DNA of 53,463 nucleotides from Pseudomonadales bacterium (GTDB taxonomy: Bacteria; Pseudomonadota; Gammaproteobacteria; Pseudomonadales; Azotimanducaceae). The notes under the pieces were generated by a model that was not told where the DNA came from, did no database searches, and saw nothing but the letters and a program-made list of their open reading frames with translations. Below are positions 16,036-24,430 of this stretch, in pieces; within the stretch, counting starts at the first letter, position 1; each line of letters starts with the position of its first letter. The DNA is taken from NCBI GenBank assembly GCA_007131295.1, contig SLQW01000105.1:1-53463 (forward strand), written 5' to 3'. A program made the position numbers and the translations under genes.

Positions 16036-16434
16036 TCAATCCACCGCTTCGACTCTCTCGAAGACGTCAGCGTTGGTCAGGAAAGCGTTCCAGGCACAGG
16101 TCGGTTCGGTCTGCGCGGCGTCGGCATACTGCCGCGCGAGCAGCCAGACGGCGTGCAGCCGGGGATTGCCGTCGGCGTCACGGATCCAGCGCGCGGCGAA
16201 GGTGGTAATGGAGGCGAGATTCGGTGCGCCGTCTCCGAAGTCGACGGTGAAGCTCGCCACCTCGCCGTTGACTACCCCGAAGGCCGGGTACGCGCGGCCC
16301 GCCTCGGCCCGGCCCTTGTTCGAGACGAACGTGCCCTCGAAGCGGCCGTTCATGTCGACATGATCGACGCGGAGCAAGGAACCGTTCTGGTTCTCCCAGA
16401 CCCCGGTCAGATCGACTGAGTCTGCATCACCCAC
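16036..16434 (-). CDS. Avidin/streptavidin-like biotin-binding protein, no signal peptide
   Basis: A 132-residue protein aligning along its whole length with streptavidin. Six of seven streptavidin residues that hydrogen-bond biotin have matches: Asn15 and Ser19 (WENQNGS), Ser38 (GTFVS), Ser75 and Thr77 (ASITTF), Asp123 (ADVF); Tyr43 is replaced by Phe36. Trp97 (VWLL) and Trp115 (CAWNAF) match two biotin-contact tryptophans, while the other two are Phe66 and Phe79. The start is GTG 16434 with AAAGGAG seven bases upstream. No signal peptide is visible, whereas known avidins are secreted. It has one Cys. It is the last gene of the uup-MFS-avidin run. Biotin binding is a strong inference, not shown. 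Confidence 0.85.
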   Translation of the reverse strand: MGDADSVDLTGVWENQNGSLLRVDHVDMNGRFEGTFVSNKGRAEAGRAYPAFGVVNGEVASFTVDFGDGAPNLASITTFAARWIRDADGNPRLHAVWLLARQYADAAQTEPTCAWNAFLTNADVFERVEAVD

Positions 16435-16454
16435 GGCGACGCTCCTTTGCTGCG

Positions 16455-16472
16455 GCCGGCGTTGACGCCGGC
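16455..16472. other. Short stem-loop between MFS and avidin-like genes
   Basis: Seven-bp arms GCCGGCG / CGCCGGC with a 4-base loop lie in the 62-bp gap, shortly before the ribosome site of the avidin-like gene on the minus strand. No T-run follows, so it is more likely to tune message stability or read-through than to terminate. Confidence 0.4.
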
Positions 16473-16496
16473 ACCCGTAACCACCCTACCCCAGGG

Positions 16497-17720
16497 TCAG
16501 GGCGAGCGGTACTCGCGAATCGGTCGCCACCACCAAGCGATGGCCAGGGTCGCCAGGAGGGACAGGACGCCGCCAAGCACCATGCTGTTGCCGGCGCCGA
16601 TGGCACCGGCCCAGAAGCCGATCCAGATGGTGCCGAGATTGTTCGCGGTCTGGGCGGCGAGCACCATTATCGAGAACGCGCGGCCACGCATGGAATCTGG
16701 CGTTGTGAGCATCACAGTGGTGTGGCGGACCGTGACCGTCACTGAATCGGCGGCACCAAGCAGGGCGATGAACAGCACGCCGAGCCAGAGATAGGGTGTG
16801 AAACCGAAACCGAACAAGATCAGGGCGTAGGCCAGCGAAGCGTACAGCACCAGCATGCCCTTGGCCCGATAGCCGGCGAGCGCGAGGGCTATGAAGGAAC
16901 CGAGTACGGCGCCGGCGGAGTTGGCGGCACCGAGCAGACCGGTGGCGTGTGCGCCTGCGGCGAACATGCCGAGCGCCAGCACGGGCAGGATCTCGCGATA
17001 GAACGACACCACGGTGATGCCTGTGTCGAGCAGGAACAGCCCCGGCAGAATCGGATGTTTCGCCACGTAGCGCAGCCCGTCCGCGGTCTGCCGCAGCGTG
17101 CCGCCTGGCTGTCGGTCCGCGGCGTGCCCGACCGTGCGCACAATCCAGGGCAGCGCGAGGGCAACGAGGGAAAGGGCCGCCGCAACCAGAAACGCCGCAG
17201 TAAGCCCGGCCGTGAGCGTGAGTGCTGCAAACAGCAATGGTCCGAGAATGGCAGCCGTGTTGGCCGTAGCGTTGTCGGCGGACGCCGCACGCATCAGATG
17301 CCGCTCCGGGACCACCACCGCGACCAATGCCGAGCGGGCCGGACTCGCGAGCATCTGCGAGGCCGCGGCGATCGCGATGGCGAGATAGACCAACCAGGGC
17401 GTGAGCGCAGCGAGCGCGTTGAGCACCCCGAGCGTCAGCATGACGGTGAACGTCATGCCGTGGGCGATGATCATCAGGCGCTTGCGATCGATGCGATCGG
17501 CGAGCGTGCCGCCCCAAAGCAGCGCGGGAATCTGGACCACGAGCTGCACCACGCCGATCAGCCCAACCATCATGGCCGAGCCGGTGTCGTCCAGCAGCCA
17601 CTGGGCGGTCCCGAGGATGCGCAACCAGAGCGCGATGCTGCCGGTGAGCAGGATGGTCCAGAGCAGGCGGTAATCGCGATAGCGGAACGGCGCGAAGGCG
17701 CGATCTTCGCCTGTACTCAT
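16497..17720 (-). CDS. MFS transporter, EntS/DHA3-like exporter
   Basis: A 407-residue twelve-helix major facilitator. The APFRYRDYRLLWTILLTGSI start and GGTLADRIDRKRLMIIAHG (motif A) are typical of the EntS/DHA3 group, which includes the enterobactin exporter. LASPARSALVAVVVPERHL after helix 4 and SMRGRAFSIMVLA in the second half also match that group. Substrate not readable. ATG 17720 overlaps the uup stop (ATGA), so it is coupled to uup, and the avidin-like gene follows 62 bases later. Confidence 0.88.
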   Translation of the reverse strand: MSTGEDRAFAPFRYRDYRLLWTILLTGSIALWLRILGTAQWLLDDTGSAMMVGLIGVVQLVVQIPALLWGGTLADRIDRKRLMIIAHGMTFTVMLTLGVLNALAALTPWLVYLAIAIAAASQMLASPARSALVAVVVPERHLMRAASADNATANTAAILGPLLFAALTLTAGLTAAFLVAAALSLVALALPWIVRTVGHAADRQPGGTLRQTADGLRYVAKHPILPGLFLLDTGITVVSFYREILPVLALGMFAAGAHATGLLGAANSAGAVLGSFIALALAGYRAKGMLVLYASLAYALILFGFGFTPYLWLGVLFIALLGAADSVTVTVRHTTVMLTTPDSMRGRAFSIMVLAAQTANNLGTIWIGFWAGAIGAGNSMVLGGVLSLLATLAIAWWWRPIREYRSP

Positions 17721-19651
17721 GCTCCGGTTTCGGCCAGCGCGTCGAGTTCTTCCCAGCGCACGAACGCGGCATCGAGTTCCGCCTGGATGGCCGTAAGCCG
17801 TTCGTTCAGTCCGCCCATGGCATCAGGTCCCCGACGATGCAGCTCCGGATCGCTGAGCTGCTCGGAGAGCGCTGCGATTTCCGCCTCCAATGTCTCGATC
17901 CGCTCCGGTAGCGCTTCGAGTTCCAGACGCTCCGCATAGGTCAGTCGCGACTTCGAACGCGATGGCGCCGGGGATGTGGTTGCGGACGCGGTCGCGGACG
18001 CCGTCGCGGACGCCGTCGCAGGCGTCGCTGCGCTACGACTCGGCGCTCGAGCTGCCGCTGTCGATCGCTGCCGCGCAAGCCAGTCCGAGTAGCCGCCCAC
18101 CGACTCCTCGATGCCACCCTGGCCATCGAGCACCAGCAGGCTGGTGACCACGTTGTCGAGGAAGGCGCGGTCGTGGGAGACGAGCAGCAGCGTACCGGCA
18201 TAGTCCACCAGCAGTTCCTCGAGCAGCTCGAGGGTCTCCACGTCGAGGTCGTTGGTGGGTTCGTCCATCACCAGCAGGTTCGACGGCTGTGCGAACAGGC
18301 GCGCGAGAAGCAGCCGGTTGCGTTCGCCGCCGGACAGGCGCGTGATCGGTGCGCGGGCGCGGTCCGGTGCGAACAGAAAATCCTGCAGGTAGCTGATGAC
18401 ATGCCGCCGCTTGCCGTCGAGTTCGATGAACTCGCGCCCCTCGGCGACGTTGTCGATGGCGGTGGCGGTCTCGTCGAGCTGCGCCCGCTGCTGATCGAAG
18501 TAGGCGATTGCGAGGCCGGTGCCGAGCGTAACCCGGCCCGCATCCGGCGCAAGCTCACCGAGCATGAGCCGCAGCAGCGTGGTCTTGCCGGAGCCATTCG
18601 CACCCACCAGGCCCACTCGATCACCACGTTGGATGGTGGTGGAGAAATCGTTCACCAGCGTGCGGTCGTTCCAGGCGAAGCGCACGCGCTCGACCTCGAT
18701 CACGCGTTTGCCCGAGCGTTCGGCAGTCGCCGCGGTCATCTTCGCGCGACCCTCCTGCTCGATGCGCTGGGCTCGCTCCCGGCGCATCTTCTCGAGCGCC
18801 CGGACGCGACCCTCGTTGCGGGTTCGGCGCGCCTTGATGCCCTGGCGGATCCAGACCTCTTCCTCGGCAAGCTTGCGATCGAACTGGGCGCGGGCCTGCT
18901 CCTCGGCGTGCAGGCGTTCCTCGCGCCGGCGCAGGTAGTTGTCGTAGTCGCCGGGCCAGCTGCTCACCTGGCCACGGTCGATCTCGACGATGCGCGTGGC
19001 GAGCGCGCGCAGGAAGCGCCGGTCGTGGGTGATGAAGACGAGGCTGCCCGGAAAACCTGCGAGAAAGGACTCGAGCCAGTCGATGGCCTCGATGTCGAGG
19101 TGGTTCGTGGGTTCGTCGAGCAGCAGGACGTCCGGTTCGAGGACCAGCGCCTGGGCCAGAAGCACGCGCCGGCGCATGCCGCCAGAAAGCGTGGCGAAAT
19201 CCGCGTCTCCGGGCAGATCCAGCCGTGTCACCACGGCTTCGACGCGGCGCTCGAGGTCCCAGCCACCGCCGGCCTCGATCTTCGCCTGCAGATCGCCGAG
19301 GCGACGCGCAGCCCCAGGCGCTTCGCAATCCTGAGCGAGCTGATGGTAGGCGGCCAGCAAGCGGCCCTGATCGCCAAGCGCTGCCGCCACCACGTCGTAG
19401 ACCGACCCGGAAGTGCCCTCGGGCACTTCCTGGGCGAGGCGTGCAACGATCACTCCGGGATCACGGCTGACCGTGCCGGAATCGGGCGTAAGCTCGCCTG
19501 CGAGCAGCTTCAAGAGGGTGGACTTACCGGCGCCGTTACGGCCGACGATGCAGACGCGTTCTCCCGCATCGATCTCCAAGTCGACGCCAGCCAGCAGCGG
19601 GTGCGGACCACCGACGCCGAACTCCAGCTGCTGTACCGTGATCAGGGCCAT
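17717..19651 (-). CDS. uup: ABC-F ATPase Uup
   Basis: A 644-residue soluble protein with two ABC ATPase domains and no membrane segments. The first has Walker A GRNGAGKST (37-45), signature LSGGMRRR and Walker B LLLDEPTNHLD; the second has GANGSGKTT, LSGGERNR and LVMDEPTNDLD. A charged ABC-F linker rich in Arg and Glu lies between them. A C-terminal coiled coil (LEALPERIETLEAEIAAL onward) distinguishes Uup from other ABC-F members. Uup acts on ribosomes or DNA branch structures and affects transposon precise excision. The start is ATG 19651. An Ala/Thr/Ser-rich segment with a 12-bp repeat precedes the coiled coil. Confidence 0.93.
   Translation of the reverse strand: MALITVQQLEFGVGGPHPLLAGVDLEIDAGERVCIVGRNGAGKSTLLKLLAGELTPDSGTVSRDPGVIVARLAQEVPEGTSGSVYDVVAAALGDQGRLLAAYHQLAQDCEAPGAARRLGDLQAKIEAGGGWDLERRVEAVVTRLDLPGDADFATLSGGMRRRVLLAQALVLEPDVLLLDEPTNHLDIEAIDWLESFLAGFPGSLVFITHDRRFLRALATRIVEIDRGQVSSWPGDYDNYLRRREERLHAEEQARAQFDRKLAEEEVWIRQGIKARRTRNEGRVRALEKMRRERAQRIEQEGRAKMTAATAERSGKRVIEVERVRFAWNDRTLVNDFSTTIQRGDRVGLVGANGSGKTTLLRLMLGELAPDAGRVTLGTGLAIAYFDQQRAQLDETATAIDNVAEGREFIELDGKRRHVISYLQDFLFAPDRARAPITRLSGGERNRLLLARLFAQPSNLLVMDEPTNDLDVETLELLEELLVDYAGTLLLVSHDRAFLDNVVTSLLVLDGQGGIEESVGGYSDWLARQRSTAAARAPSRSAATPATASATASATASATTSPAPSRSKSRLTYAERLELEALPERIETLEAEIAALSEQLSDPELHRRGPDAMGGLNERLTAIQAELDAAFVRWEELDALAETGA
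17982..18029 (-). repeat. 12-bp tandem repeat inside uup
   Basis: Three near-perfect copies of GCGGACGC(G/C)GTC plus a degenerate fourth encode an Ala-Thr-Ala-Ser linker between the second ATPase domain and the C-terminal coiled coil of Uup. The repeat is in frame. Confidence 0.85.
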
Positions 19652-19883
19652 ACCACTCCGCGCAGGCAGGCATCGGAAAGGGGGCGCATGGTGCCACAGG
19701 CGCAGGCGAAAGGAAGACGGGAGGGGCGATCGGTGCGCTCGCCCTTGGCGAGCAGAGCACACCTTCCCACAAAAACTCCCCGCACCTGACCGCTTTCCAT
19801 GCGCAAGGGTGGGTGGACTCCCGCGGCGGGGGGAGATCTGCGAATATCCGTCCTCGGGACGGAGGATCGGATCGGGGGACGAC

Positions 19884-20513
19884 ATGGCATTGCAGGTGAT
19901 CGGGGCCGGCTTCGGCCGGACGGGGACCTTGTCTCTGAAGCTCGCGCTCGAGCAGCTTGGCTTCGTGAAGTGCTATCACATGTTCGAAGTGTTCGAGAAC
20001 CCGCAGCACATCCCCCTCTGGGCCGCCGCCCATCGCGGTGAACCCATCGACTGGGAAGCGCTGTTCGAAGGCTATCGCGCCGCGGTGGACTGGCCCTCCT
20101 GCAACCTCTGGCGGGAGCAGCTCGCGGCGTTTCCCGACGCCAAAGTCATCCTCTCCACCCGCGACCCCGGAAGCTGGTACGAGAGCGTGATGAAGACCAT
20201 CTATCCGTCGAGCACCGCAGCGGCGAAATCGGACGATCCGCAGCGTCGCGCATTCGGTCAGTGGGCGGTGGAGATCATCTGGGAGCGCGTTTTCGACGGC
20301 CGCATGGACGATCGCGAACATGCCCTAGCGGTCTACGAAGCCCACGTGAGAGACGTCATCGCTCGGGTCCCGCCAGAGAAACTCCTGGTATTCCAGGCTG
20401 CAGAAGGCTGGGCGCCGCTGTGTGCGTTTCTCGATGTTCCGGTTCCGGATTCGCCCTACCCGCGCACCAACACCACTGAAGAGTTCCTGGCGGGAACGGC
20501 TTCGGAGCGTTGA
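19884..20513 (+). CDS. Sulfotransferase-family protein (Sulfotransfer_4 type)
   Basis: A 209-residue P-loop protein. The N-terminal GAGFGRTGTLSLKLALEQLG is the PAPS 5'-phosphosulfate-binding loop and helix of this family. The CYHMFEVFENP and DWPSCNLWREQL stretches and STRDPGSWYESV (3'-phosphate region) are also typical. It should transfer sulfate from PAPS to a hydroxyl or amine; the acceptor is unknown and some relatives are uncharacterised. The start is ATG 19884 with GGGGGA just upstream. It is divergent from uup across 232 bases with no other gene, and ends directly against the convergent CYTH gene. Confidence 0.85.
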   Translation: MALQVIGAGFGRTGTLSLKLALEQLGFVKCYHMFEVFENPQHIPLWAAAHRGEPIDWEALFEGYRAAVDWPSCNLWREQLAAFPDAKVILSTRDPGSWYESVMKTIYPSSTAAAKSDDPQRRAFGQWAVEIIWERVFDGRMDDREHALAVYEAHVRDVIARVPPEKLLVFQAAEGWAPLCAFLDVPVPDSPYPRTNTTEEFLAGTASER

Positions 20514-20978
20514 CTACCAGTCGGAGTAGGGGTGCGCGATCAGGTTCGAGTTGAAATAGCGCGGATCGCCCGAGACTTCTTCGCCGATCCATTCCGGCCG
20601 CTCGAACGCCTCATCTTCGCTACCCAGTTCGATCTCGGCGACGATGAGCCCGGCATTGGCGCCGTGGAACTCGTCTACCTCCCAGACATGGGCGCCATGT
20701 GAAATTCGATAGCGGGTCTTGTCGATGATTGGCTGCTCACAGAGCTGTTCGAGCAGGGCTTCGGCATCCGCCGCGGGAATCGGATATTCGAACTCGAGCC
20801 GGCTCAAACCCTCGGTCGCACCCTTGATCGTCAGATAGGCCTCTTCATCGATGGCCCGTACGCGCACCGTCCTGGCCTTGTCGGTGGACAAATAGCCCTG
20901 CCGGTAGCGGCGCCCAACCGCACCGGCGCGCCAGCCGTCGTTCGCGAGCAGGAATTTGCGTTCGATTTCCGTCGCCAT
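20514..20978 (-). CDS. CYTH-domain protein (triphosphate tunnel enzyme)
   Basis: A 154-residue single CYTH domain. The signature EIERKFL (ExExK) is at residues 4-10, followed by the alternating charged strands YRQGYLS, TVRVRAI, AYLTIKG, LEFEYPI and WEVDEFHG that line the tunnel. This compact group includes inorganic triphosphatases and thiamine-triphosphatase-like proteins; the substrate is most often tripolyphosphate. The start is ATG 20978 with GAGG upstream; the frame extends 33 bases further without family match. Convergent with and abutting the sulfotransferase. Confidence 0.9.
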   Translation of the reverse strand: MATEIERKFLLANDGWRAGAVGRRYRQGYLSTDKARTVRVRAIDEEAYLTIKGATEGLSRLEFEYPIPAADAEALLEQLCEQPIIDKTRYRISHGAHVWEVDEFHGANAGLIVAEIELGSEDEAFERPEWIGEEVSGDPRYFNSNLIAHPYSDW

Positions 20979-21090
20979 GTTCGCCTCGTCTGCATCTCGT
21001 TCAGGGCTCAATCAGCCGCATTCCTCCTCCCGGGTCAAGCAGACACCTGCATGCTAAGGTCGAGCGCGTTCTTGCTTCGAAGGGCACACC

Positions 21091-22995
21091 ATGACCGCCG
21101 ACGACATCCTCGACGCCTGCGTGGAACGCACCCTGGAACGCCTTGGCCGCCACCTCGTGATGGGCCTGCCCCTGGGGCTCGGGAAACCCAATCCGCTGGT
21201 CAATGCCTTTTATCGACGGGCGAAACGGGATGCGGACATCCGCCTCGACATCGTGACTGCGCTATCGCTGGACGTACCCGACCCAAGCAGCGATCTCGAA
21301 GCGCGTTTTATCGGTCCCTTTCTCGAGCGCTTCTACAGCTCCGACTACCCGCGCCTGGAGTACGTGGGCGATCTCGTACGTCGCGAGCTGCCCGACAACA
21401 TTCGCATCAGCGAGTTCTACCTGCAGTCCGGCAGTCAGCTGCGCAATCCGCTGGCCCAGCGTCGCTACATCAGCAGCAACTACACACACGTCGCGCGCGA
21501 CCTGCTCGACCGCGGCGTCAATCTGGCAATGCAGACCGTCGCCCGGGGCGAGGTCGACGGCCGCCCCTGTCTGAGCCTCGCCTGCAATCCAGATGTAACG
21601 CTCGACTTGAAGCGCTTGCTCGCCCAGCACCCGGAGCATCGCTGTCTGCTGATCGGCCAGGAGCACCCGGAGTTGCCGCTGATGCACGGTGATGCCCTCG
21701 TGGGCGAGGACTTCTTCGACGAGGTATTGCCTGCCACCCACGACTACCGCCTGTTCGCGCTGCCGCGCTCGCCGGTGGGCCTGCAGGATTACTGGGTCGG
21801 GCTCCACGCCAGCACGCTGGTGGCGGACGGTGGCACGCTGCAGATCGGGATCGGCTCGCTCAGCGATGCGCTGGTCCACGCCCTCATCCTGCGACAGAAG
21901 GACAACGACCGTTACCGCGCCATCGTCCCGGAAGCGGACGCTCTCGTCGGCGCCATCGGTAGCCACGCGCCGTTCGAACGCGGCCTCTACGGCGCCAGCG
22001 AGATGTTCATGGACGGTTTCATGCACCTCTACCGCGCCGGCATTCTGTGCCGGGAGGTATTCGACGACGAAGCGCTGCAGGCCCAGGCAGACGCCGGCCG
22101 GCTCCCCGAGTCGCTGGCCGGTACCGGCGCAGTCATGGACGGCGCGTTCTTCCTCGGGACGCGGGAGTTCTACCGCTTTCTGAACGAACTCGACGCCAGC
22201 GAGCGGCCACGCTTCCGCATGACTTCGGTGGGCAAGGTGAATCAGCTCTACGGCGGCCGCGAGCAGCTCGATATCGCCCAGCGCCGCCACGCGCGCTTCA
22301 TCAATACCTGCATGATGGTGACCGCTACGGGCGCGGCGGTATCCGATGGCCTGGAGAACCATCAGGTCGTCAGCGGCGTCGGCGGCCAGTACAACTTCGT
22401 TGCCATGGCGCACGCCATGGATGACGGCCGCAGCATTCTCATGCTGCGCAGCACCCGAGGCAGCGGTGACGCGCTCGCGTCGAACGTGGTCTGGCAGTAT
22501 CCGCACTCGACGATCCCGAGGCACCTGCGCGACATCGTCGTCACCGAGTACGGCGTCGCCGATCTCCGTGGGCGCAGCGACGAGGAGTGTATCGCCGCAC
22601 TGCTGGCCATCTGCGACAGCCGCTTTCAGGACGGGCTGATGGAACAGGCGAAATCCGCCGGCAAGCTGGCGAGCGATTACCGACTGCCGGATGCGGTGCG
22701 CAACAACACCCCCGAGCGCCTGCGCCGCGCGCTGACGGAGACGGGCGCTGAAGACCAGTTTCCCGAGTATCCCTTCGGCAGCGACTTCACCGAAGTGGAG
22801 CAACGGCTCGCACGTGCACTGAAGGGCCTGAAGGGTATGCAGGACAAACGCCTGAAAATCCTGGCCATGGCGCTGAAGGGAAAACCGCAGGAACACAGGG
22901 AGGCCCTGGAGCGCATGGGTCTGGCCGAACCGTCGAGCCTGCGCGACAGGCTGCAGGCAAGGCTGGTGGCGGCGGCCCTCGCCGGGAACCGCTGA
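21091..22995 (+). CDS. Acetyl-CoA hydrolase/transferase-family protein
   Basis: A 634-residue enzyme of the acetyl-CoA hydrolase / CoA-transferase family. It shows the ADGGTLQIGIGSLSDAL segment, a GLYGASEMFMDGFM block and the conserved C-terminal domain with VSGVGGQYNF, ILMLRSTR and VVTEYGVADLRGRS. These enzymes form a glutamyl-CoA thioester and move CoA between acids or hydrolyse it. It is longer than the usual 430-500 residues because of extra N-terminal and C-terminal segments, as in a proteobacterial subgroup. The acyl substrate is unknown. It lies 54 bases upstream of the cystathionine beta-synthase gene, same strand. Confidence 0.88.
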   Translation: MTADDILDACVERTLERLGRHLVMGLPLGLGKPNPLVNAFYRRAKRDADIRLDIVTALSLDVPDPSSDLEARFIGPFLERFYSSDYPRLEYVGDLVRRELPDNIRISEFYLQSGSQLRNPLAQRRYISSNYTHVARDLLDRGVNLAMQTVARGEVDGRPCLSLACNPDVTLDLKRLLAQHPEHRCLLIGQEHPELPLMHGDALVGEDFFDEVLPATHDYRLFALPRSPVGLQDYWVGLHASTLVADGGTLQIGIGSLSDALVHALILRQKDNDRYRAIVPEADALVGAIGSHAPFERGLYGASEMFMDGFMHLYRAGILCREVFDDEALQAQADAGRLPESLAGTGAVMDGAFFLGTREFYRFLNELDASERPRFRMTSVGKVNQLYGGREQLDIAQRRHARFINTCMMVTATGAAVSDGLENHQVVSGVGGQYNFVAMAHAMDDGRSILMLRSTRGSGDALASNVVWQYPHSTIPRHLRDIVVTEYGVADLRGRSDEECIAALLAICDSRFQDGLMEQAKSAGKLASDYRLPDAVRNNTPERLRRALTETGAEDQFPEYPFGSDFTEVEQRLARALKGLKGMQDKRLKILAMALKGKPQEHREALERMGLAEPSSLRDRLQARLVAAALAGNR

Positions 22996-23049
22996 CGGAC
23001 CCGCGCGTGGCAGAATGACCGGGAGCACTTCATTCTGCCGGAGGCTTTC

Positions 23050-24420
23050 ATGCCCACGTCATCCAGTGCGCTGACGCTGATCGGCAACACCCCCATGGTC
23101 CGCGCGGAGCGCCTGGACACCGGACCGTGCGAGCTGTTCCTGAAGCTGGAAAGTCAGAATCCCACCGGCTCCATCAAGGACCGGATCGGCCTGTCCATGA
23201 TCGAGGCCGCGGAGGCGGACGGCTCGCTGACGCCGGGTGGGACCGTGGTGGAAGGCACCGCCGGTAACACCGGGCTCGCTCTGGCACTGGTGGCGCAGCT
23301 GAAGGGCTACCGCGTCGTTCTGGTCATTCCGGACAAGATGAGCCGGGAAAAGGTTTTCCATCTGCGCGCCATGGGCGCCGAAGTGGTCCTCACCCGCTCC
23401 GACGTACCCGGCGGGCACCCCGAGCACTACCAGACCAAGGCGGCCGGCATCGCCGCCGAGACGCCGGGCGCGATCCATATCAACCAGTTCGCGAACCCGG
23501 CCAATCCGGCCGCGCACGAGACCGGCACCGGGCCGGAAATCCTGGCGCAGATGGACGGGCGGCTCGATGCGCTCGTCTGCGGAGTCGGCTCTGCCGGAAC
23601 GATGACCGGCCTGTCCCGCTGCTTCGCCCGCGAATCCCCGGCGACGGAGATGATCCTGGCCGACCCCGAAGGCTCCCTCATTGCCGAATACACGCGCACC
23701 GGACGCATCGAAAGCAAGGGCGGCTCCTATGTGGTCGAAGGTATCGGCGGCAGCGAGGTGCCGGCGGTGGCCGATCTGTCCCGGGTCGCGGGCGCCTACA
23801 CCATCAGCGATCGCGAGAGCCTGCTCGCGGCGCGTGAACTGCTGTACCGGGAAGGCATTCTCGGCGGCTCGTCTACCGGTACCTGCCTTGCGGCAGCGCT
23901 ACGCTACTGCCGCGAGCAGACGGCGCCGAAGCGGGTCGTGACCTTCGTTTGCGACACGGGCAACAAATACCTTTCGAAGCAGTTCAACGATCAGTGGATG
24001 TTCGATCAGGGCTTTCTCGAGCGGACCCACCACGGCGATCTGCGCGATCTCATCGCGCACCCCTATTCCACCCACGAGGCGGTGGTAATCGGACCGGACG
24101 AGCCCCTGACCAGCGCCTATGCACGCATGAAACTCTACGACATCTCACAGCTGCCGGTGCTCGACGGTGACCGGGTGGTGGGTATCCTCGACGAATCCGA
24201 CCTTCTGATCGCCGTCTACGGTCACGCTGAGCAGTTCGGGCGCCCGGTACGCGAAGCCATGATGACCGAACTGCAGACCCTGCAGGTGGACTCCAGCATA
24301 GACGACCTCGTAGCGGTGTTCGCCAACGATCACGTCGCCATCATCAACCACGGCGACCGCTTCGAAGGCCTCATCACCCGCATCGACCTGCTGCATCACC
24401 TGCGCCGCCGATTCGAGTGA
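23050..24420 (+). CDS. Cystathionine beta-synthase with C-terminal CBS pair
   Basis: PLP enzyme joining homocysteine and serine to cystathionine. The catalytic lysine is Lys43 in PTGSIKDRI. EGTAGNTG binds substrate and GGSSTGT binds the PLP phosphate. Two CBS motifs occupy roughly residues 335-456 (VVIGPDEPLTSAYARMKLYD and after), giving the long, regulated form (456 aa) rather than a short cysteine synthase. No heme-binding N-terminal extension is present. With the next gene it forms the reverse transsulfuration route from homocysteine to cysteine. The gap to the next gene is 10 bases. Confidence 0.92.
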   Translation: MPTSSSALTLIGNTPMVRAERLDTGPCELFLKLESQNPTGSIKDRIGLSMIEAAEADGSLTPGGTVVEGTAGNTGLALALVAQLKGYRVVLVIPDKMSREKVFHLRAMGAEVVLTRSDVPGGHPEHYQTKAAGIAAETPGAIHINQFANPANPAAHETGTGPEILAQMDGRLDALVCGVGSAGTMTGLSRCFARESPATEMILADPEGSLIAEYTRTGRIESKGGSYVVEGIGGSEVPAVADLSRVAGAYTISDRESLLAARELLYREGILGGSSTGTCLAAALRYCREQTAPKRVVTFVCDTGNKYLSKQFNDQWMFDQGFLERTHHGDLRDLIAHPYSTHEAVVIGPDEPLTSAYARMKLYDISQLPVLDGDRVVGILDESDLLIAVYGHAEQFGRPVREAMMTELQTLQVDSSIDDLVAVFANDHVAIINHGDRFEGLITRIDLLHHLRRRFE

Positions 24421-24430
24421 AGGAACTGCC

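Noticed and set aside
21262-23028. Long minus-strand open frame opposite the acetyl-CoA hydrolase gene
   Set aside because: Composition is that of an antisense shadow and no family resemblance was found, whereas the plus-strand enzyme has clear motifs.
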